From: Mastigias papua
Lineage: Eukaryota; Cnidaria; Scyphozoa; Rhizostomeae; Mastigiidae
DNA length: 64,000 nucleotides
Assembly: GCA_964019165.1 (NCBI GenBank)
Contig: OZ025275.1
Span: 14,004,374 to 14,068,373 of the forward strand
Reading direction: 5' to 3'
Part shown: in pieces, positions 12,352-24,300 of the stretch
Numbering within the stretch: the stretch's first letter is position 1
Layout of the letters: each line of letters starts with the position of its first letter
The notes under the pieces: generated by a model
Seen by the model: the letters and a program-made list of their open reading frames with translations, nothing else
What the model was told of the DNA's origin: nothing
Database searches by the model: none
Program-made: the position numbers and the translations under genes

Positions 12352-15126
12352 ATGCTACTTATCGTTATGGGCATTCACATCTCTAGGCCTAGGCTTGAAC
12401 AATCAAGTCGAAATGAAGGCCTAGCTAAAGAAGTCAATAAATCGCGCGGTTGGAAGGCAAATCCAGAGAGGACGCAGCGGCCTTCTCAAAGTAAACCGGC
12501 TTCGTTTCGCGTCGAACAGAGTGATAGTGAGAAGGACCAGAACGAGAAACAAGGTGATGAAAAGGAAGCTGTTTTAGCACGCCCCCAGGAGATGCTGCAT
12601 CATGGGAGTGAAAATCATCGAAAGTCGAATGGTATCACTGACTCAGCGCGCATATCGTCACAATCAGGAACGCATCACGGTTCTTCATTTACTGAAACTA
12701 TCGTCAATGATGTAGCTATGCGAGTATCGCAAATTTGGAGTAAAATTGATGACGGAGTCAGTAAGTGGCTCAAGATTAACAAAGCACGGCCAGCCTCTGC
12801 GACAAAAGGTTGGAAAGTGGTCAGGTTATTTGTCTCTTCCACATTCACGGATTTTTATTCTGAAAGAGAAGTACTTGTTAAGCGTGTGGTTCCTCACTTG
12901 AATCAATGGTGTCTTGAAAGAAAGATTCAACTAATAGAATGTGATCTAAGGTGGGGCATTCCAAAAGATTCTACAGCCAATGATACGATCGACATATGTT
13001 TAAGTGAGATTGAAAAATGTCTGGAGGAGACGGGCGGCCAAGCGTTCTTTTTGAACCTTCTTGGAGAACGGTATGGCTGGGTACCAAACATTCAAGAAAT
13101 CAACCAAGACACTGTAAGTAAATTTGGCCTCATAGATGGCATTTCTATGACCCATACTGAAGTCCTTCATGCAGCATTACGATCGAACAGCCAAAATGCG
13201 TTGTTTTTGTTCCGTGATGCAAGTATTTTGCAACAGTTACCAGAAGAGGTAGGACCATTGTTCGCTGAGCCTACAGAATTTGGACAGGACAGCTTGGCGG
13301 AGCTTAAGAGCCAACTACGAGACCGCTTTCCAAAACAGGTTCTAGAATACAGTTGCTCGTTCGGTAGTGTTGAAACTTCTCCCGAAAACACGAAAGTATT
13401 TTTAACTGATCTGGATGACTTTGAAGAGAAAGTGGCTGATTTCTTTAAAGTGGCAATCGAGCGAATGTATCCGCAAGTGGACGAAGATTTGACTAAGGAT
13501 GAGTGGAATTTCGTTTTTCAGGATGCATTTATAGAGAAAAAAGGAGCATTGCTGGTTGGAAGAGAAGCGGAACGTGAACAGATTGTTGACTTTGTTTCTG
13601 GTGGAAATAACTATGGTGACCTGGCTCAGAATTATTTGTTGGTGACAGGTTCGTCAGGAATTGGCAAATCCTCTCTTCTTGCAAGCGTTGTGAGACAATT
13701 GAAAGCAACCAGTACAAACTGTATTTACAATTTTGCAAGCGCATCTCCTGGATCAACTCTTTCAGCTTCAGTACGAGAAATCTTCACAAGAGAGCTAATG
13801 AAGTGGCTGGGACTAGATCACACCGATTTTCATGATATGACATACGAGGATAAGATAGCGAAATATCATGAAATGATCCAGCTTTTTGGCAAGGAGCAAA
13901 AGCAGATGGTGATAATATTTGATGCAGTTAATCAGTTCTCGAATAGCCAGGCTTCGTTGCTTAATTGGCTCCCTTCTGACCTGCATAGCAGCGTTAAGTG
14001 TATAATAAGCTGTACAAATGACTGCCAGCTTCTTGAGTTAATAGAGAGGAAGTTGAAACAAGGCAGTTTAATTAAAATGCACTTAAGTGGATTTGCTTCT
14101 GCCGATACAAAGGAATATATACAGTCTATTTTTGCTCGGTACAATAAAAGGCTTGATGAAGAGCAAATGGAAGTTTTTGCCTCGAGACACGAAGCTTGTA
14201 ATCCATTGTGGCTATCACTGGCGTGTGAAGAGTTGAGAATTTTTGGAGAATTTGAAAGACTATCTATCAAGATAAGAGATTTGCCAGATAGTCTTCAAGA
14301 GCTTGTTTTCGCGGTATTGAAACGATTGATATCCGAAGACGAGACAGGAATACTCAAGGCTGCAGTGTGTTTACTAGGGTGCAGTACGTCTGGACTAACT
14401 GAGACAGAGCTTCGTTGGAGCTGTGGAAATGGCGAGGACCAGTTGCCATTACTGGCCTGGAAAAGATGTCGTCTACTTCTGCAGCCCTATTTGCTGATGG
14501 TTAGCAAGAGGCGAGGTGAAGAAAACCTGGCCTTTTTTCATGATTCAGTCAATATTGTAATTAGAACGAGACTTCTCGGAGAAATATCGGAGAAAAGATC
14601 ATACCACAGTAGACTAGCTAATGTATTCAAACATCATTGTGACGATGATATGCGCGTTGCAGAGGAGCTCCCTTCACAATTAGAGCAAGCAAATGAGTTC
14701 AGGGAACTTGTGGAATTCTATTCAAAAGACAAACGATCAATTAGGAGCAGCAGTGTCGATAGGAGTTTCAAGTTGCAGAAGATTCGATGCCAGACGAGGA
14801 TTTTGGTGACACAGGATATGTTTTGCTCCCCCGTTTACATATGCAATATGTGCTCACATCGAGTGAGGGCATTCACACCTCTACCCGACTTGAACAAGGA
14901 TGTTTGTGTGATATGCGGCAACAGAGTTGCTTTCAAAAAGGACACCGCTATGGCCTACGTTTGTTTGAAGCACAAAGATGCCACATCGCCAGGAACTTCG
15001 AAATGTTATTCATGCAAGTCAGTAATCTTCTTGCAACAGCGAACTACAGGTATTTCCTTCAGCCAGATGTATTTATGCTTATACTGCAGCTCCTCGGGTC
15101 GGAGATGTATAAAACTGCAGTATTAG
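12352..15126 (+). CDS. Nephrocystin-3-like STAND NTPase (DUF4062 + NACHT) with Cys-rich tail
   Basis: A 924-codon frame without introns. Residues from about 154 read RLFVSSTFTDFYSEREVLVK, then ECDLRWGIPKDST and GERYGWVP, the DUF4062 module of NPHP3, TTC41 and TEP1 relatives. The NACHT ATPase follows: Walker A GSSGIGKS at about 433-440 and Walker B VIIFDAVNQF near 520. These proteins are signal-transduction NTPases that oligomerise on nucleotide binding; NPHP3 acts at the cilium base. The usual TPR array is missing. Instead the last 100 residues hold paired cysteines (CNMC, CVIC, CLKH, CYSC, CLYC), which looks like zinc binding. Start uncertain: in-frame ATGs at 12352 and 12367 (the latter gives MGIH), and an out-of-frame ATG at 12339 opens MGCSYATYR, a myristoylation-like start. 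Confidence 0.85.
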   Translation: MLLIVMGIHISRPRLEQSSRNEGLAKEVNKSRGWKANPERTQRPSQSKPASFRVEQSDSEKDQNEKQGDEKEAVLARPQEMLHHGSENHRKSNGITDSARISSQSGTHHGSSFTETIVNDVAMRVSQIWSKIDDGVSKWLKINKARPASATKGWKVVRLFVSSTFTDFYSEREVLVKRVVPHLNQWCLERKIQLIECDLRWGIPKDSTANDTIDICLSEIEKCLEETGGQAFFLNLLGERYGWVPNIQEINQDTVSKFGLIDGISMTHTEVLHAALRSNSQNALFLFRDASILQQLPEEVGPLFAEPTEFGQDSLAELKSQLRDRFPKQVLEYSCSFGSVETSPENTKVFLTDLDDFEEKVADFFKVAIERMYPQVDEDLTKDEWNFVFQDAFIEKKGALLVGREAEREQIVDFVSGGNNYGDLAQNYLLVTGSSGIGKSSLLASVVRQLKATSTNCIYNFASASPGSTLSASVREIFTRELMKWLGLDHTDFHDMTYEDKIAKYHEMIQLFGKEQKQMVIIFDAVNQFSNSQASLLNWLPSDLHSSVKCIISCTNDCQLLELIERKLKQGSLIKMHLSGFASADTKEYIQSIFARYNKRLDEEQMEVFASRHEACNPLWLSLACEELRIFGEFERLSIKIRDLPDSLQELVFAVLKRLISEDETGILKAAVCLLGCSTSGLTETELRWSCGNGEDQLPLLAWKRCRLLLQPYLLMVSKRRGEENLAFFHDSVNIVIRTRLLGEISEKRSYHSRLANVFKHHCDDDMRVAEELPSQLEQANEFRELVEFYSKDKRSIRSSSVDRSFKLQKIRCQTRILVTQDMFCSPVYICNMCSHRVRAFTPLPDLNKDVCVICGNRVAFKKDTAMAYVCLKHKDATSPGTSKCYSCKSVIFLQQRTTGISFSQMYLCLYCSSSGRRCIKLQY

Positions 15127-15241
15127 GTGAAGCATAAAGACAAATGAGGAGTTTAGCGTTTCGGCTTTGGATTAAATGAATACCCGTTACATTATTGTGA
15201 AGATATCTTTGTTGCCACGACAAGAAAGGGGTTAGAATACA

Positions 15242-15440
15242 TTATCAAAGCTACTTACTCAAATCTTGTATGTAGTACACTCCATATGAGCCTTTATACT
15301 CCTTCAACACACTAGTATTATTACTAAACAGCACTTTTGTTAAAAAAATGCTGTTTAGTAATAATACTAGCGTGTTGAAGGAGTATAAAGGCTCATATGG
15401 AGTGTACTATATACAAGATTTGAGTAAGTAGCTTTGATAA
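15242..15440. mobile_element. Near-perfect 199-bp foldback (91-bp arms)
   Basis: The left arm 15242-15332 and right arm 15350-15440 are reverse complements with about two mismatches, separated by a 17-bp A/T-rich loop. This is the cleanest hairpin in the window, and few mismatches imply recent formation or selection. It lies 116 bp downstream of the NPHP3-like stop codon, so it may be within that gene's 3' UTR. Target duplication is not evident. Confidence 0.85.
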
Positions 15441-16775
15441 CGTTACATTATTAGATACGACATAAAACTTTTTCTAACTGTTTTCTGGTATATGATATAC
15501 TGCTTCAAGTAAATTTTATAGTAAAGTTTATAATTTTTATATGAATAAATTGGATTTACTAGACTTACCTTTATAAAATGGTAGTGTCAGGCCCAAGAAT
15601 GACATATATATATGTAGAAAAAAGAACTGAAAAAGGCACACAAAGTAATCCGTAGTCACATGATAATCTCGAACGCTTCGTACCAAAATCTAGTCTTGGC
15701 TCAGATACTCACATAAAAACAATCAACTCGTACCTGGTTTTTACTTACGTAGTTCACAACAACTCTTTTTAGAACCAATCAAAAAATGTTAATTGTCCTG
15801 CTTATCCAAAACACGTGATACGTTTAAGACGGGTGTCTTGTATGACTACTTAGATTAAAACGTTTTTTTTTGTAAGTTAGTCCATCTTCTCACAGTAGCA
15901 TCAAAGACAATTCTGTTAGAAGTTTTCGTACATTTTTTGCTATAATTTTGGAAAAAGAGGCAGTAAATCTTGCTGTTTACTTTTGTCTTTTTTTCTTCTT
16001 CACATTTGTGATGGTCGATAAAACTCAATGTCTTAATTTTGATAGTTTGTTGTTCTTGACCACCACTGAGTTAATTATTTTTGAGAATAGGATAGAGAGG
16101 CTAGTCTCTCTTTTGCCTGATTACGCTGAGTTGTGGCTAAGGGACGTACTGAACCTACCTGGCACCAAAAAGAAAACAAGGAGAGTCTTTTGGATGCATT
16201 TGTTATGTCATCGATTTTGCGTATCATCGCAAGCAACAGCTGGAAATCCTGGAAATCTCGTGTAACTCATTGGTTTGAACTTTCAGCCACCTAAGTTCAA
16301 TTTGAAGGTCTATGCCTCAGCTGGTGCTTCTTTGAGTTTGCGAGCAGAATGTTCTAAGTTCGACTCTAAGTGCATGAACCTGGAAAGCAATAGCTGAGTA
16401 CTTGGCTTCATCGGAATGCATCGAACAGTCAACAAAGTCTACATCTGAGCACCTTTCAAAGTCAGTCTAGCACCAATTATGAGAACCAATCCATCTTGTA
16501 ATCATGCTTGGGTCAATCGAACAATATGCATTTCTGCAACTACTATGAATTCCCCGTTAACCATGCTGTTGGAGCATATCATTGAAAATGCTACAGGTCT
16601 TTATTCACATACCACATGGATATTACATATCGTGTGTCCTAAGTGCAGGAAGAGCATTATAGATTACAGTGGCAAATAAATCACAGAAAATGGAGGCAAA
16701 ACCTAGAGTATTGTAACTCTTTCTTAAATCTCGCAGGTCATCTGCTCCATCATAGCTGAGCTTGCCCATTGAATG

Positions 16776-16824
16776 GTTTTAGCCCTCAGTGATTTTAGCC
16801 CTCAGTGATTTTAGCCCTCAGTGA
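16776..16824. repeat. Three tandem copies of a 16-bp unit
   Basis: ATTTTAGCCCTCAGTG is repeated three times in a row in the spacer between the NPHP3-like gene and TMC-B. Confidence 0.9.
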
Positions 16825-18315
16825 AACATAAGTGATCTTTCCTAGCAGAGGAGTTAATGTCACTGGGTACTGCAGGAAATCCTCGTCATGAAAATGAAGC
16901 TCTTTAAAGCACTATTGTAATGCCTGCATCAAGTAGGACTTGCATTGTGCAATAAATATCGTGGGAACCTCAAACTGTTGATAGCAGTCTGCTCTTGGCT
17001 TCTACAACAGTGCATTAAGTCTGTTATGAGACTGGCTACTCAACCAACTTCACATTATACCATGCTTAACTACCAAAAACTACCGTACGTATAGATGGGA
17101 GCACACCGTATACTGTATATTATAGAGCATGTTAGCCATATCCGTTCCCACAGTGGGGTGTGGCTGTCACTCCCAGAAAAATGTTCTGATGGGAAATAAC
17201 CAAGATCTGCCATTTAATTTGTTGTATTCTAGGAACCTAAGAAGAAAAATTAGGTGCTGCGGAGAAGCAAACAATTCACAAATTCTGACATTTGTAAATT
17301 CACACGATCTGCCGACATATTGAGGACATAATTATTAAGAATTTTAAAAAAAATTCTTCAGTCATGGAAGCCACGCATATGTTGTCGGCAAAATGTAGGT
17401 TTTACACCTAAGGAAAATTTCTAGGAACAGAACCGACGTTCGTGTTGATACATGTTCCAAGATACATTGTGTAAGTACTTTGTTCAGGGGAGGCCTTTGT
17501 GACTATGCTAGATAATTATAATTATTGTTGTTAATTTATAACAACAAATGTAAAAGGAAGTGAAAGCTCCACTACTCTATAACCATCGGCATTTCAGGAA
17601 GAAATGATGTGTTAATTTGGCAATAAAACGCAGATTTTATTGCCATTTTGCATTGAAATCACTTTAAAGTTCAAATTTAAAACTGTGGACATGCTCATAG
17701 ACTTTAAAGATGAGCAGACAGAAAGATAACGTTATCATTTCTTATGAAATCATTGTTATACAATCATGTTGCAGTTAAAACTAGGTCTACCAAGTTCTAC
17801 TTAACACAAAATGACAAAATCTGCTATATAAACGTCCCAAATCCTGCTAGAAAGTTTTCAACTTCTCATCCTAAGATTACAACCATGAATACAAAGTATC
17901 TTCGACAAAAATTGCACTGACAAGAAACTGCAATGCATCCCCTTTGCATAACGTGTACGTCTGAACAAATTTGGCATGTTTGCCACAAAGAAACTTTCGG
18001 TGGCCCCATTAACCTCAATATAAATATATTTCAAATGTCGATAAGTGATGGCCCAGAGTTCTGTTCTCTTATTGTGTGGTAAAAATATTTGTTGTAACTA
18101 CTGAAAAATTGGTTGTTCTAAAGGTGTAACAGCCTAGAGCTACTTACGAGTGTCAAAAAGTAGTTTAGAATTCCCATGATGTTATTAATAGCTGCATAAT
18201 ATCTGCTAAATAATTTGAATTAAATGCTAGTGCTCTCTAAGTGTAAATGAAATAATTAACTTAATCACAGAATGCTCTTCGAACGATAATTTAATTAAAC
18301 AAGTCGAATTCTAAT

Positions 18316-21300
18316 TTATGCTCTTGATGCTCCCTGGCTCTTCAATCTACTTCTGTACTTCCCTCTGGATTCCAATATAGCACGAATTTGATTCAAAAGG
18401 AAAAGCTTGTCTTGGCCGGCCTGGAAAGAGAGAATGTGATTTGATACATCTGATTTGAGAAGTCAGGGAAAAAAGTAAATTAGTGAATGTTGAGCATTCT
18501 CGTTATACTCTTTTTACAAGTTGCCAATTCGTAGCAGTTCTAAACCGAAGCTATTCTGCCATTAGAAATGTGCCTAGCAATATTCTAATCTGCACCTATT
18601 TCGTCAATGTTATTGCGTAGTTAGCCAATTGCAGGGAACGAGAGGGGGCAGGGATAGGTTGACCCCGGACCCCGGACCCCGGACCTGAGAGGACTCCTAA
18701 AAAGTTATGAAATGATTCTTTGGTTGTATACAACTTTACGGATATGTTACGTAAAACAACGCTCAACTTAAATAGAACTTTGTGTGTAACTCAAGGTTAA
18801 CAAGTTGAATGAAGCATTTGGTGTGATCATGGGTGTGGTCCATAGAAGTAGTCCCCACTATAGCCCCACCCACAACATTTTAGGACAGCACCCCTAATCA
18901 GTGGCTCATTTTTTCATTTTCCTACGCCCCCCCCAAAAAAAACCTCTCGGCACGCATGGCTACCAATCTCACATGCTTCAATTTCCTTTTTCATTTTTAT
19001 TTCTTTTTTCTTTACTGAAAGCTAGTTTACAGTGTAGTTTAATTGTAACCTAATAAGCTAATTAATACCAACTAAAATCTAGAATTAACTAGGATCCTAA
19101 GATCAAAAAGAATGTAAATGCATGCAATACCTTAATATAACACAAGTCTATGACTACCTTGAATATTGCTACCTTGAACACACGTCTAAGTAGGGCTCGG
19201 ACAGTACACGCAAAATAGTAATCCGGGAGGCATTCAACAATTTCCCACAGTTTCCTTTTGTAAATTTTTAAGGAAGCATAAATAATTCAAGGTCTATATT
19301 ATAATAAAGATGAAGAAAATGAAAGCAAGCAATTTGCCTATGAAGTAAATAAACGAGAATTGATTACTCAGGCCCTAAACGATACATTTCATAAGAACCA
19401 AGCGAGTTACTCAAACATTAGGAGTTGGATGCTGAAACTTGAAATACCGTTGAATGTACAATACTCGTTAATCAAACAAAGAGATATGAATATGGAGTCG
19501 TACCAGTGATATCTGCTCTTTGAGTAGTTTGATTTTCTTCTGCGCCGACGATTTCCGTAAACGTTGAAAGTAAATGATCATGCTACAAACGTGAATATCT
19601 AATTTAAAAACTGACTCTTGGGTGACAGTCTTTTTGGAGATAGTAATTAAGAAAATATATTCTGTGATAAATCAGATAGCTCTATTTATTTCATATGATT
19701 TGCCTAAAACTGACAATACAGTAATTTTCAAAAGGACGATAAACAAAATTTCTCCTAAAAATATTAGTGCAATTTCATAATAAATAGAAGACAACTAAGA
19801 GATTCCTAAATAACTAATAGTGAAAATGCTTAAAATAAACTAGATACAGGTAAAAAGGTGATACAGAAATGTAGTTCAATTTGTACACTGGCATTACATG
19901 CAACCCCGAATCGAACTCCCTTCGAGAAAATATCATTCATCTGGGCATGTGCAACTCGCATAAAAACCATGGACAAAAGAGATTACTTTCTATTCTAAAA
20001 CAATACCAGAATATTAAAAACATGCACACGCTTTTTATGAGAAAGCTGTGCTCTCTTAGGATTTTCTTGATGTCAAAGTCAAAACTTTCTTAAGATTGTC
20101 TTAGTGAGAAGATTTGAGTTTGTGTAACAATGCAAAATGTTTCACAGGCTGATAGGCCCTACCAGGCACAACACTTGAATACATAGATTAACACCAAAAA
20201 GTCCTGCATATCAAATAAAAGGGATGATGGACTTCTGTGAAAATTGCAATTTTAAATGCATATGAATTTTTCGACTTTATTATGCCTCAAAAATTCAGCT
20301 ATTACACAATTTCAACTTTTTGAAAACTCGAGGAGAACTTTCTATTCTTATAAAAAAATTCATATTGACATTTGAAATCTGCATAAGTTATACAAGGTAA
20401 CCATCCCAAGATAATGCTGAGATAATTTTAGCATTTATAGAGAAGCATGTCAAATTTGCTACCTGAAAACGAAGAAAACCATTGCCAATACAATCGTCGA
20501 TGCAAAGGACTTTGTTATTTCACGGAGTTCTTTTCCAAAGTCTCGATTAAGCACCACCTGAACAGTCGCGAAAATGCTCTTCTTCCCTCTGTTGAAGAAA
20601 CATACAATCAATGGTGTTGAACTAAAGTGATACCTGGGAGGGGGGCTATTTCTGAAAGTATTCTCATAAGAGACTGAAAACTTGATCCAGTAAAGAATGG
20701 GTGCAAAAATCTAACTGTTTTAAATTCTAGTTTATAAATCAGGGGCAGTTAGAGCAGCTCATTAAAGAGTGGGATGGAGGCAGAGAGTTAAGGATTCAAC
20801 AGTGCTCCTGTGGTCTTATCAAATTATGGTATAGATGAGGATGGTGGGTTTATAATTCAGGGGGATGTCTTTTGAACCACAAGATATTCACTATTCTTAA
20901 TGATACTTGCATGAGCCGTATAATTTCACTTCCAAGATATCTTCGGAAATGTGGCTGCATCTATTTCAATTTGCTGAGACCTTCGTTCGCTGCCATACCC
21001 TTTTGTATACATAAACTTATTTTGATATTAAAAGTACAAACACTTGTACGACAGAACAATACCGTAAACCCTCGAATTAGCCCCTTGGGGGCTCATTTAC
21101 CTTTCATACCTTTCAGAATGGGGCTCATTCGATGGGAAAGGCTTATTCGTTGGGAAATGTTTATTAGATGAAAGGGCCTATTAGAAGAAGGGCCTATGCA
21201 ATTATTTGACACACGTAGCATAAAAAACTCATTTTACAAATTCCGTTTTCCCACAGTGCAAAAGAACAGTCTAAATTCACGCACCAGTCTATATCAAAAT

Positions 21301-24300
21301 CTTCAACATGAGCCATATTAAAATTTAAAGTTCTAGCATGGGGCCTATTCAAGAGAAAATTGATTCGAGGGGGACAATTTGAGGATTTAAGATTTAGAAA
21401 ATGGAACTAGGATCTAGTAATACAAGTCAACATATACTGCCAAAAATAAATACCTAAATGGTCCACAGTTTATCGATGGCTTTAAACTGAAATGCAAAAG
21501 GATGGAAATAATTAAGTAATCATCAGAGATAGCAGAAAGCTTTGAGATGTAGTCATTCTTTGTAGAAGAGATAATAGTGGATAAAGGTCAAAGCTCGTTA
21601 ATATGTACAGTATATACAACTCGAAAATAACGATTCCGGTGAGCAAAAATATGAGTTCTATGCAAACGAGTCAAGGAGAATGCTGAGACAACTAAAAATC
21701 AATATAACGATGGAGTTATGAGTATAACATAAATACTTATGTTTAAGTATTATTATCGCAAAAATCAAATCTGGCGATTATACGCAGTATTTTTAAGGAG
21801 CTTAAAAGCTGGGTGCAACACAAACACGACAGCCTATTTCTCAATATAGATGTTTATCCTGCTGAAATTCATAAGCTACCAACGTTTAGACTACAGTGGT
21901 TCGCAAACTTTTCAAATTATTTTGTGTGAAGGTACTCTACAGTATACGTGTTCGAACCGTGGTCTCCCTGGAGGGATAAATAAAATTTAACAGAAAACAA
22001 ACATCAACGGTGATGCAGATTATTAAAACAAAGAGTTGAAGAAAGGAGAGCAACCTCCAGACATCCCCTCATATCCTCTTGCGGTCCCCCTGGAGTCCTT
22101 CGCAGTCCCCCATGGGACCATAGATCCCAGTTTGGGAACCACTGGTTTAAAATGCGAAATTTCGATAAACAGCTCAAAATATATAGAATGTGCTAAAAAC
22201 CAATCCCCCTGAAAAAGCAGTAAAGTCGTGTTTACAAAGCTTTTCCACTCTCATCTTCTCTGGGCTCCTCCAGAGGGGTCCTGCACAGTATTAAATCTAG
22301 TATTAAATCCAAGTGCATCATTACGTCATAGCAAAAGAACAATAGAACTCACTTCGTTTCATTAATTACAACCAATCCGATGATGACCACAGCCAAAGCA
22401 AGCATTAAACTGAGCAGTAGATAAAAGCGAAGGCGCATTTTCGACGCTTTGAATGGACGCATTGATGGTCGACAGAAGCTTAACACACTAGCCTGCAATT
22501 TCATAAGAATATATAATTAATACACTTCATATCACTCAGACAGATATGATACGATGCTGACAAAAGTATCGAATTTTGTCAGAAGAGAAATGTGGTCAAT
22601 AATGTTTTGAAAAAGGCTAGTCTTAATGCTTTTAGAAGCCACGATACACAATAGCAAAAATCTGATTTGAATCTATGCCGTTCCTCTTGTTTAACACTAA
22701 AGCCCCATTGGAGCCAGAGGCAACACTCAAATCATAACAATCCTGTATCTTTTTGCATTATTTCGAGCCATCGATATTCCTCCGTCGCAATCCCTGAGGC
22801 TGTCCAGACAGGCCCTTATTCAACACCATAAGTGATTGCAAATGTCCAACTTGATTAAATGCATTTTACTAGTGTTCTGGCTAGCAATAACACCATTTAA
22901 CCTCACAATCGTTCTTGTAGTCACAAGTGGTACTCTGAATCGGGCCAACCAAGAACTCTAGTGGGGCCTGGGCAATTGAAAAGCATGGGGTTCCTGACCA
23001 CGTCATTACGAAGTTTGGAAGTTACTGAATTCATCAAAGAATCATGTGAGAGTTCTACAGCCTCCTCTCAGGTTCGTGGTCAGATCATTCTGTCCCCTGC
23101 TCCTTCTCAGCGCCAAGTGATGAACTACCTAGCCTGAGAACCATTGTGTGAATTGACCGAATGGTTCTGGAGTAATGAGGCATACCTTTTTATAGTAGAA
23201 AAGGATGAAGAATTTGGTGACGGTAATTAATGGGAGCATTGGACAGAAAAATGCACCAAGCCTAGAAGCAATAGAGACATTAGTAAATAGTAATCAAGAC
23301 TGATTACAACGTCAAAAGTCTGCTGGTATTACAGAACTTCACTAGGCACGAAAATGGGGGGACACCCTTTAAGCATGCTGAAAAGCATTTTCATTTTTTG
23401 GCGAGTGTCGGACGAAAAAAAAGCCTTTCAGTACGCTTATAGAATGTTCCCGCTTTTACGTGCTCTAGTGAAGTACTGATTACAACATTGAATAAAACAA
23501 AGCAAAATGTGAAATACGAAGCTAAATATGCATGATATACAAAGCATAAAGTATGCAGTCAAAACTGATATATGAATTCTAAACGAAAATAATAGCAGGG
23601 ACAAGGGCGGAGGAATCTCACACAATTGAGTTTGAAAAGGAATGGAAAAAGTTCGGGTTAAAACAACCAATAGAGAAATTTGGGGTTTAAAAAAGTAGGA
23701 ATTAGAAAAATTGAAATTGAAATTAAAAGAAACTAAAAACATAAAGGAAATAAAAAGGAAATAGAGTAGGAGTCTATTGTATTGAATAGAACGACAATAG
23801 CTCCTAAGAGTGGTAAGATCGTAATAATCATATAGGTTAGTTAAAATATAGAACGGGAATTGGTGCCTTCATTTGGTAATCCAGTTGACTATGTAGAAGG
23901 TATAGGTAAAGTTTAATGTAATACACAATTCCTTACGTTGGGGAATGCCTGATATAGGAGGCACTTATCTTGAACCAAAGTCAGGGAGTATAGCCAGTTC
24001 CTTTCCTCGCAGCCTCTAAATTCCCCAGTGTTGCAACCAGGTGCCCATTTACTGCTGGGGGGACATTGGGCGTGCATCCAAATTATGGCCTGAGAGTTCG
24101 CGTTGAACCATCAATCTGATGCACCGTAACTGAACGCTCGGCCACTCGCTACAACCAACTGTGTCCAAGTCGTTAGATAAAAGGCACCATTTGTATTACG
24201 AGTATAGCAAAAACCGATATAGGGTTAAAATCCTTGTATTTCCTGCAGTTATAGCCATGGCATGCTTTTACTAGGTATCCTCACTAAATTATTTTTCAAA

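Larger units (their letters stand above)
15127..18315. other. Intergenic spacer between NPHP3-like gene and TMC-B
   Basis: Converging 3' ends: the plus gene stops at 15126 and TMC-B ends at 18316 on the minus strand. It holds the foldback at 15242-15440 and a short tandem repeat at 16776-16824. An open stretch at 15948-16265 includes LLPDYAELWLRDVL but has no recognisable domain or splice context. I see no supported gene here. Confidence 0.6.

Noticed and set aside
14787..15137. 116-codon frame overlapping the 3' end of the NPHP3-like gene
   Set aside because: It is a shadow: the main frame continues through with ordered CxxC pairs, while this one shows no motif.
15185..15452. 12-bp direct repeat CGTTACATTATT at 15185 and 15441 around the foldback
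   Set aside because: The left copy lies about 45 bp outside the arm, so it is not a target duplication of the element as defined; probably chance in AT-rich DNA.
21886..22152. 8-bp target duplication for the hAT-like element
   Set aside because: TTAGACTA and GTTTAAAA do not match; the element call rests on its terminal repeats only.
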